A stretch of DNA of 14,132 nucleotides from Stramenopiles sp. TOSAG23-6 (taxonomy: Eukaryota > Sar): assembly GCA_900128565.1 (NCBI GenBank), contig LT636146.1:1-14132 (forward strand), written 5' to 3'. The notes under the pieces are model-generated. The model was not told the DNA's origin, did not search any database, and saw only the letters and a list, made by a program, of their open reading frames with translations. Made by a program: the position numbers and the translations under genes. How positions within the stretch are numbered: the first letter of the stretch is position 1; each line of letters starts with the position of its first letter. This document shows, one piece after another, positions 1 to 6,661 of the stretch.

Positions 1-627
1 TCATTCAAAGTCAAATTTTGTATATTTGTTAAATTACCAATTTCAGTTGGAATTGTACCAGTAAGCTGATTCGTTTCTGAAAGCAAATCTGTCATTTTAC
101 TTAATTTACCAATTTCAGTTGGAATTGAATCGCTTAGTTGATTTGTACGCAAAGCCAAAGCTTGAAGTTTTGTTAGTTGACCAATTTCTGTTGGAATTGC
201 ACCAGATAGTTGGTTGCCATTCAAGTACAAAATTTGAAGTTTTCTTAGTTGACCAATTTCAGATGGTATTGTACCAGATAGGTTGTTGTTGTACAAGTCC
301 AATTCTACTGTAAGGTTTGTTAGTTGACCAATTTCTGTTGGTATTGTACCAGATAGTTGGTTATTGCTCAAGCTCAAATCTCCGAGATTTGTTAGTTGAA
401 CAATTTCTGTTGGTATTGTACCAGATAGTGTGTTGTTGTTTCTCAAGGACAATGCTGTGAGAAAGGTTAGTTGACCAATTTCTGTTGGAATTGAACCAGA
501 TAAATTGTTTTGTAACAAGCTCAAGACTGAGAGATTTGTTAGTTGACCAATTTCTTTTGGAATTGGACCAGATAGATCGTTTTCATTCAAAGTCAAATTT
601 TGTATATTTGTTAAATTACCAATTTCA
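1..627. repeat. Segmental duplication in the LRR array, copy A
   Basis: By eye this block is identical to 727-1353 at an offset of 726 bases (242 codons). The match ends at 628 versus 1354 (g versus c). Its true left end lies outside the window. Identity at third codon positions means a recent duplication or gene conversion, or an assembly effect. Confidence 0.9.
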
Positions 628-3600
628 GTTGGAATTGAACCAGATAGTTTGTTGCTGTACAACCACAATGTTTGGAGATTTGATAGTTGACCAATTTCTT
701 TTGGTATTGGACCAGATAGTTTGTTATCATTCAAAGTCAAATTTTGTATATTTGTTAAATTACCAATTTCAGTTGGAATTGTACCAGTAAGCTGATTCGT
801 TTCTGAAAGCAAATCTGTCATTTTACTTAATTTACCAATTTCAGTTGGAATTGAATCGCTTAGTTGATTTGTACGCAAAGCCAAAGCTTGAAGTTTTGTT
901 AGTTGACCAATTTCTGTTGGAATTGCACCAGATAGTTGGTTGCCATTCAAGTACAAAATTTGAAGTTTTCTTAGTTGACCAATTTCAGATGGTATTGTAC
1001 CAGATAGGTTGTTGTTGTACAAGTCCAATTCTACTGTAAGGTTTGTTAGTTGACCAATTTCTGTTGGTATTGTACCAGATAGTTGGTTATTGCTCAAGCT
1101 CAAATCTCCGAGATTTGTTAGTTGAACAATTTCTGTTGGTATTGTACCAGATAGTGTGTTGTTGTTTCTCAAGGACAATGCTGTGAGAAAGGTTAGTTGA
1201 CCAATTTCTGTTGGAATTGAACCAGATAAATTGTTTTGTAACAAGCTCAAGACTGAGAGATTTGTTAGTTGACCAATTTCTTTTGGAATTGGACCAGATA
1301 GATCGTTTTCATTCAAAGTCAAATTTTGTATATTTGTTAAATTACCAATTTCACTTGGAATTGGACCAGATAGTTTGTTGTTGTTCAACCACAATATTTC
1401 AAGATTTATTAGTTGACCAATTTCTTTTGGAATTGGACCAGATAGATCGTTTTCATTCAAGGCCAATTCTTTGAGATTTGTTAGTTGACGAATTTCATTT
1501 GGAATTGGACCAGATAGATCGTTGTCAAACAACCACAAATATTCGAGATTTCTTAGTTGACCAATTTCCGCTGGAATTGATCCAGATAGTTCGTTGTTTT
1601 TCAATTCCAACCTTTCAAGCTTTGTTAGTTGACAAATTTCCGTTGGTATTGTACCAGTTAGATTGTTGTCTAGCAAGATCAAATATACAAGACTTACTAG
1701 TTGACCAATTTCTTTTGGAATTGAACCAGATAGTTGGTTAGTTGACAAGTCCAACAATTGGAGATTTGTTAGTTGACCAAATGCCATTGGAATTGGACCA
1801 GATAGTTTGTTCCCTGTTAACTCCAACTCTTTAAGATTTGTTAGTCGACCAATTTCCTTTGGAATTGAACCAGATAGTTCGTTGCTGTCCAAGTGCAATA
1901 ATTCGAGATTTTTTAATTGACCAATTTCTTTTGGTATTGGACCAGAAAGGTTGGTGCTTGACAAGTCCAAACCTTCAACAAGATTTGTTAGCTGACCAAT
2001 TTGCGTTGGTATTGTACCAGATAGTGTGTTGTTCTTTCTCAAGGACAATGCTGTGAGAAAGGTTAGTTGACCAATTTCTGTTGGTATTGTACCAGATAGT
2101 TGGTTAGTGCTCAAGCTCAAATCTTTGAGATTTGTTAGTTGAACAATTTCTGTTGGTATTGTACCAGATAGTTTGTTATGATCCAAATGCAACAATTGGA
2201 GCTTTGTTAGTTGACCAATTTGTGCTGGTATTGTACCAGATAGTTGGTTAGTGCTCAAGCCCAATTCTCCGAGATTTGTTAGTTGAACAATTTCTGTTGG
2301 AATTGTACCAGATAGGTTGTTGTTGTACAAGTCCAATTCTAATGTAAGGTTTGTTAGTTGACCAATTTCTGTTGGTATTGTACCAGATAGTTGGTTAGTG
2401 ATCAAGCTCAAATCTCCGAGATTTGTTAGTTGACCAATTTCTGTTGGAATTGAACCAGATAGACTGTTTTTGTACAAGTGCAAATATTTAAGATTTGATA
2501 GTTGACCGATTTCCGTTGGAATTGAACCAGTTAGTAGTTTGTTTTCGTTCAACAACAATTTTTCGAGCTTTGTTAGTTGACCAATTTCCGTTGGAATCGA
2601 ACCAGATAGTTTGTTATCATTCAAAGTCAAATTTTGTATATTTGTTAAATTACCAATTTCAGTTGGAATTGTACCAGTAAGCTGATTCGTTTCTGAAAGC
2701 AAATCTGTCATTTTACTTAATTTACCAATTTCAGTTGGAATTGAATCGCTTAGTTGATTTGTACGCAAAGCCAAAGCTTGAAGTTTTGTTAGTTGACCAA
2801 TTTCTGTTGGAATTGCACCAGATAGTTGGTTGCCATTCAAGTACAAAATTTGAAGTTTTCTTAGTTGACCAATTTCAGATGGTATTGAGCCAGATAAGTT
2901 GTTCACTGACAAGTCTGATTGTAGGAGAATTGTTAGTTGACCAATTTCTTTTGGAATCGAACCAGTTAGTTGGTTGTTGCTGAAGTACAAAGTTCCGAGA
3001 TTTGTTAGTTTACCAATTTCTATTGGTATTGTACCAGTTAGATTGTTGTTGTACAACCACAATTGTATGAGATTTGATAGTTGACCAATTTCTGTTGGTA
3101 TTGTACCAGATAGTTGGTTAGTGCTCAAGCTCAAATCTTTGAGATTTGTTAGTTGAACAATTTCTGTTGGTATTGTACCAGATAGTGTGTTGTTGTTTCT
3201 CAAGGACAATTTTTTGAGATTTGATAATCGACCAATTTCACTTGGTATTGGACCAGATAGGTTGTTATAACTCAAGTACAAAGTTCCGAGATTTGTTAGT
3301 TTACCAATTTCTGTTGGAATTGAACCAGTCAGCTTGTTATTAAAATACAATTCCCTGTAAAGTAATAAATATATGTCATGAAAATAACTTTTTAGAGTCT
3401 AGATATACATAATTATTGAAATGTAATGAAGTAAGACAATACTACGTACAAATCGGTAAGTTTAGTTAAATTACCAATTTCAGTTGGAATTGTACCACTT
3501 AGATGGTCGTTTGATGCACTAGATAATAAATGGAGTGTTGTAAGATTTGTTAAGCCACCAATTTCAGTTGGAATTGTACCGGTACCACTTAGTGCATCTT

Positions 3601-3730
3601 GTACCAATTTCAATTCAGTAACAATGTCAGGATCGGATGAACCACATATTATCACAGCCCCACATACATCATCCAAATCTTTACCAGTTAATGCCTTATA
3701 TACAGTCTTTGCTGTTTCAATCTCACTCAT
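1..3730 (-). CDS. Giant leucine-rich-repeat protein, 5' part (partial, two exons seen)
   Basis: Joined exons are 3730-3450 and 3354 down to the left edge, where the gene continues. About 1,211 codons are visible. The first ~50 residues (MSEIETAKTVYKALTGKDL...) match nothing I recognise. They are followed by about 48 LRR units of mostly 24 residues with the plant-type consensus LxxLxLxxNxLSGxIPTEIG. I checked much of the minus frame for stops and found none; all plus-strand shadow frames stay in one phase, which supports a frame kept across the array. The ATG at 3730 is preceded by an in-frame TAA at 3755-3757 and shows no signal peptide, so the product looks cytosolic unless an upstream exon exists. 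LRR arrays bind proteins or other ligands; no kinase, NB-ARC or membrane segment is seen here, and any effector domain would lie beyond the edge. Several blocks are exact duplicates at DNA level. LRR identity is certain; the biological role is unknown. Confidence 0.9.
727..1353. repeat. Segmental duplication in the LRR array, copy B
   Basis: Exact partner of 1-627. Its beginning, extended left to 711, is also present a third time at 2601-2887. Shorter exact matches also occur, for example 2064-2172 with 3078-3186 (109 bases), so the array looks like a mosaic of copied blocks that preserve the reading frame. Confidence 0.9.
2601..2887. repeat. Segmental duplication in the LRR array, copy C (287 bases)
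   Basis: Identical by eye to 711-997 at an offset of 1,890 bases (630 codons). The borders are sharp single mismatches at 2600 and 2888. It covers four LRR units, so copying respected both the frame and roughly the unit borders. Confidence 0.9.
3355..3449 (-). other. Intron of the LRR gene (95 nt, phase 2)
   Basis: On the minus strand the donor reads GTACGTAGTA and the acceptor TTTACAG. Removing it joins TT to G and restores an intact repeat (LTKLTDLELYFNNKLTGSIP), where reading through gives YVVLSYFITFQ and a stop. The repair of the LRR consensus is strong evidence for these exact borders. It lacks the 21-base element found in the other two introns of the window. Confidence 0.9.
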
Positions 3731-3959
3731 TACGTAGTATACTTGGATTATATATTAGAAGTCACGTAGTAGCGCGGCCGTTTTCAGTTAGACTTTATAT
3801 TCAGTACTTATCGTATAGGCGGTATATAATTGAGTCGAGTCGAAGTGTAACGGAATTAGATCACACGGGTACAAAAAACAACAAAAAAATACGTCACGTA
3901 GTACACGTACACATGTCGTTGGCGTTGGGTGTCACTGTCACGAATTGCAAAAGATCGAT
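3731..3959. promoter_or_regulatory. 229-bp gap: channel 3' UTR and LRR promoter, with ACGT-core motifs
   Basis: This gap separates the channel stop from the LRR start, both on minus. It holds two copies of the 11-mer GTCACGTAGTA (3761-3771 and 3893-3903), a related TACGTAGTA at 3731-3739 and an ATACGTCA at 3889-3896, which is TGACGTAT on minus. Such ACGT cores are typical bZIP sites (CRE or aureochrome-like in stramenopiles). No canonical AATAAA for the channel is visible; the minus strand has a U-rich run opposite 3872-3889. The repeated 11-mer is observed; bZIP binding is inference. Confidence 0.4.
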
Positions 3960-5852
3960 TTAACAACTAATAAATCCTTTATTATTCTTTCCTTCGCAAA
4001 ATTTTGATTTCAATATTTCATTTCCATTCTTATATATTATTTCAATATAATCTTCTGAATGCGATTGTATGTCATTAAAATAGATAATGATGAGTATCAA
4101 AAAGGCAAACGGCAGCGCGATGCAACATGTTAAATCGATAAATCCAGCAAGGCGTCTTGCGGAACTTTGTGTAAAATCATCAATATCCATATCTTTTTGT
4201 ACCATTTGAGCAATTTCACAATATTTAGTATCACTGGATTTTTTCATGATATTCTCTTTCACAGAATCACCAGATAATGGTGCAACTTTGGCATTTTGAT
4301 GCTTCGATCGCCGTTGAAGGACTTCAATACGTTCTACGTTTGGATCGCCTCGACAACATAATGGAAGTCTAAGGGCTAGATTGGCCCACATGTGCAGTAG
4401 TCTTGCAATCAAAATGTTGTGTGAATCTTGATATCTCCATCGTGTATTTGCTTGATTAATAATTAATGCCCACTCTGAAAATGTAATCATATCAATAGGT
4501 TTATTTGTGTTTTCATCAAAAATACCATTCGACTTTCCTTCACTAATATTATTCACCTTTTTATTTCTACCATCAGCTTCTTTTAAAATTGAAAGTGTGG
4601 TCATATCAATATCATCATTTGTGTTTTTATCAAAATTCATCTTTTTATTTTCCGTCTGCTTTTTCATTTTACCTTCCAATACTCGATGAACAATCTTTAA
4701 AATTGAATTTGCGCTGATGTCGTCTATTCCCAATTTACTCATACCATTGACAATTTCTGTTTTATCAAGAAACCCATCTTTGTTGACGTCAAGCTCTGAG
4801 AAAAGCGTCAAGAGTTGCGATGTGCTTTTGTATCCTGAAGGGGTCTTTACATTATATAAAGATACTACAACTATAGATGCTGCAACCGTGGCGAGCATCA
4901 TAAACATACACGTCATATATAGTTTCGACATGACCGTCCATTCACCAACCTTTGGGATTTCATCGTGGGCTACAAAATATATTGCTACTACTGTTAGAAG
5001 GGTGGTAATACCAAGACCAATCCGTTCGCCACTATCAGGGTTTAAGAGAAAACCCAAGAAACCCACAATTGTACAAAGAGCCATTGGTGCAATAATAGAG
5101 TATACATAAGAGAGAGACTCACGCTTCACTACTAAAGTATACTCAATTACGGCATATGGCTCGGGGCAACATGAATAAATTGTCTCTACGTATTCAGTTT
5201 CTATTCTAATAAGCCTCATTTCAGTATGTTGCTTAAAGCTGTCAACCGTAACTGCTGCTATTTTATTTCCTGTTGACCTCGGTATTATATCAAAATCATT
5301 TTTATTCATTGCCCAAGACCCTAGAGTAAACTTGCAACTTTGGACATCAAATGGGAATTTTTTCAGATCTAGACTGCAACCCATTTTTATGGTTTTTGGC
5401 TGGCTGTAAAATATTTCTCCACTTTCATAAACTGTGATCTGGGGCTTAATTGCTTCGTTAACATCAATTGATTCGTATACAACATCATCAGGAACCCATA
5501 ATTCTTCTCGTGGCACAAGGAGAACTTTTTCGTTTTTATAACCAGCTGTATTTTTATCCCACTTCAATCTGGCATCTTGCCAATAATGCCGCCACCACCC
5601 ATTGACAGTAATTGTCTGGCTCGCTGTATCAAAATTGACAATACTCTGAAGAGAAAGCTGTATTCGAAGCTTCTGCTGGCCGTCTAGGTCTGTGGGCGTT
5701 CCTGTTTTTTTCTTGTCATAGCTATTAAAAAGAGTATCTCGCAAAGTTGTTGCAACCACCATAGTTTTTCCAACCTCCCGAAATGGAGTGATAACATTCA
5801 AGCATATGACACAAAAATATATTGAACTAGTTTTAAAGGCATACATTTTCAT
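3960..5852 (-). CDS. Nicotinic-type pentameric ligand-gated cation channel with EF-hand in the TM3-TM4 loop
   Basis: This is a complete single-exon protein of 630 residues; an in-frame TAG directly precedes the ATG. Residues 1-30 form a possible signal peptide. The ligand-binding domain spans ~35-245: Cys-loop C159-C173 with 13 residues between and FPFD inside; loop D W86/W87; loop A WVPDD (119-123) with Y126; loop B GSW (178-180); loop C Y226-S-C-C-P-E-P-Y233 with vicinal cysteines 228-229. Pore domain: TM1 ~249-271, TM2 ~276-297 with GER (E at -1') and Leu 9', TM3 ~308-334, TM4 ~568-593. By family rules this predicts an amine-type agonist site and a cation-selective pore in the plasma membrane. 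The cytoplasmic loop (335-567) carries a canonical EF-hand loop DVNKDGFLDKTE at 355-366. A 37-residue tail after TM4 is unusually long. Family assignment is very secure; ligand and calcium regulation are inferred. Confidence 0.96.
   Translation of the reverse strand: MKMYAFKTSSIYFCVICLNVITPFREVGKTMVVATTLRDTLFNSYDKKKTGTPTDLDGQQKLRIQLSLQSIVNFDTASQTITVNGWWRHYWQDARLKWDKNTAGYKNEKVLLVPREELWVPDDVVYESIDVNEAIKPQITVYESGEIFYSQPKTIKMGCSLDLKKFPFDVQSCKFTLGSWAMNKNDFDIIPRSTGNKIAAVTVDSFKQHTEMRLIRIETEYVETIYSCCPEPYAVIEYTLVVKRESLSYVYSIIAPMALCTIVGFLGFLLNPDSGERIGLGITTLLTVVAIYFVAHDEIPKVGEWTVMSKLYMTCMFMMLATVAASIVVVSLYNVKTPSGYKSTSQLLTLFSELDVNKDGFLDKTEIVNGMSKLGIDDISANSILKIVHRVLEGKMKKQTENKKMNFDKNTNDDIDMTTLSILKEADGRNKKVNNISEGKSNGIFDENTNKPIDMITFSEWALIINQANTRWRYQDSHNILIARLLHMWANLALRLPLCCRGDPNVERIEVLQRRSKHQNAKVAPLSGDSVKENIMKKSSDTKYCEIAQMVQKDMDIDDFTQSSARRLAGFIDLTCCIALPFAFLILIIIYFNDIQSHSEDYIEIIYKNGNEILKSKFCEGKNNKGFISC
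4487..4637 (-). repeat. 38-codon internal duplication in the channel loop (degenerate EF-like units)
   Basis: TCATATCAAT at 4487-4496 and 4601-4610, and TTTGTGTTTT-ATCAAAA stretches at 4504 and 4618, repeat with a 114-base offset. They encode NFDKNTNDDIDMTTL (406-420) and IFDENTNKPIDMITF (444-458). Both resemble EF-hand loops (D1, N3, N5, I8, D9) but lack Gly at 6 and Glu at 12, so calcium binding is doubtful. Confidence 0.7.
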
Positions 5853-5884
5853 CTAGTTCTATGGCGACGGCGACAAGCAAAGGG

Positions 5885-5892
5885 TATAAATA
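5885..5892 (+). promoter_or_regulatory. TATA-like box TATAAATA
   Basis: TATAAATA lies about 170 bases upstream of the PLAC8 ATG on plus, so a start of transcription near 5915-5920 would give a leader of about 145 bases. The match is good but AT-rich sequence makes chance matches common. Confidence 0.35.
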
Positions 5893-5899
5893 AAGATGG

Positions 5900-5934
5900 A
5901 ATTTCAAATTTGAAATTTAAATTTGAAATTTAAA
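5900..5934. repeat. Nested AT palindrome and 13-bp tandem repeat
   Basis: 5900-5917 is a perfect 18-base palindrome (AATTTCAAATTTGAAATT). It overlaps two tandem copies of TTTGAAATTTAAA at 5909-5921 and 5922-5934. It lies just downstream of the TATA-like box, near the expected start of transcription. Confidence 0.8.
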
Positions 5935-6062
5935 TTTAACGCTTTATTCGCTCCTCTGCGATCTGCTTGTATTTTTGTGTGTGTTTACATTGTAAAGTTG
6001 TAAGACTATAAATTCCCTTTGGTACAAGTGTAATTCCTATACCGTATATAGATTAGCTACGT

Positions 6063-6587
6063 ATGTCAACAAAAACACATTATGATAAAATTCCTAAAAA
6101 GGGGGAATTCTCATCAAATATTTGCGAATGCTTAGATGACTTACCCTCTTGCTTGTGTTCAGCGGTATGCTTTCCATGCCAATATGGAAGATTAGCTCAA
6201 AGAGTGAGGTTTGAACTTTTAGGTGTTTCGGGACAGTGGCTCTGGACCTTCATTCAGATTTTATTAAATGCTCTCCCATGGATAATAGCTACTATATTCA
6301 CAGTGATAGCTAAAAAGAAATATGAATATCGAATATTAGTTTCATTTATATTCTGGATATTTTCCGTGATAATTCTCCTCCTGCTGAGGTTCAAAATGAG
6401 ACGTGTTTTTCGTATTGAAAAACACGATTGTCAAGACTGTTTATCATCATTCCTCCTTCCTTGGTGTATGCTGGCTCAAATGTCCAGACATGTTGAACTC
6501 ACCACATGCGATCTTGAAGCTCCACCTCTCGATAATATACAAATGGAGGATAATGATGAGGGAAATTTTAAGACAATGAAAATGTAA
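6063..6587 (+). CDS. PLAC8 (cysteine-rich) family membrane protein
   Basis: Complete protein of 174 residues; an in-frame TAG lies three codons before the ATG. It shows the PLAC8 pattern: cysteines at 21, 23, 30, 32, 36 and 39 ending in CFPCQYGRLAQRV, two hydrophobic segments (~59-83 and ~90-109), then HDCQDC (121-126) and the closing block PWCMLAQMSRHVE (133-145). Family members sit in the plasma membrane and are linked to organ size (FW2.2/CNR), metal efflux (PCR proteins) and, as a domain of plant MCA proteins, calcium influx. None of these roles can be chosen from sequence. It is divergent from the ligand-gated channel and convergent with the RRM gene, whose stop is only 74 bases from its own. 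The acidic tail (EDNDEGN) is unremarkable. Confidence 0.92.
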   Translation: MSTKTHYDKIPKKGEFSSNICECLDDLPSCLCSAVCFPCQYGRLAQRVRFELLGVSGQWLWTFIQILLNALPWIIATIFTVIAKKKYEYRILVSFIFWIFSVIILLLLRFKMRRVFRIEKHDCQDCLSSFLLPWCMLAQMSRHVELTTCDLEAPPLDNIQMEDNDEGNFKTMKM

Positions 6588-6624
6588 AGAAAAAGTTCAA
6601 TTGTGGTAAAACAAAGAAAAATAC

Positions 6625-6630
6625 AATAAA
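6625..6630 (+). terminator. AATAAA polyadenylation signal of the PLAC8 gene
   Basis: AATAAA starts 38 bases after the PLAC8 stop. Cleavage 15-30 bases on would fall inside or beside the 3' end of the convergent RRM gene, so the two transcripts probably overlap at their tails. Confidence 0.55.
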
Positions 6631-6661
6631 ATTTTATACACGACTTCATATAGCATTCAAA

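Larger units (their letters stand above)
5853..6062. promoter_or_regulatory. Divergent promoter region between channel (-) and PLAC8 gene (+)
   Basis: These 210 bases must hold the 5' UTRs and promoters of both genes. They contain a TATA-like box and a nested AT palindrome, annotated separately. Sharing of elements between the two genes is plausible but not shown. Confidence 0.6.

Noticed and set aside
119-2983. Series of plus-strand frames of 60-101 codons in the left 3 kb, alike in sequence (MELNQ..., LLVDQF...)
   Set aside because: They are the antisense of the 72-base LRR units, all in one phase, with no recognisable protein. The minus strand reads as a clear LRR protein.
1-3354. CRISPR-like array because of short regular repeats
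   Set aside because: The 72-base periodicity has no constant-repeat/unique-spacer layout and translates into degenerate LRRs.
3637-3963. Plus-strand 108-codon frame
   Set aside because: It overlaps the 5' exon of the LRR gene and the gap; the composition is not protein-like and it has no family resemblance.
4507-5109. Plus-strand frames opposite the channel gene
   Set aside because: Antisense shadows of a firmly identified CDS.
3960-5852. Bacterial ligand-gated channel acquired by transfer
   Set aside because: The canonical Cys-loop cysteines, vicinal loop C cysteines and large TM3-TM4 loop are features of eukaryotic members and are generally absent from bacterial ones.
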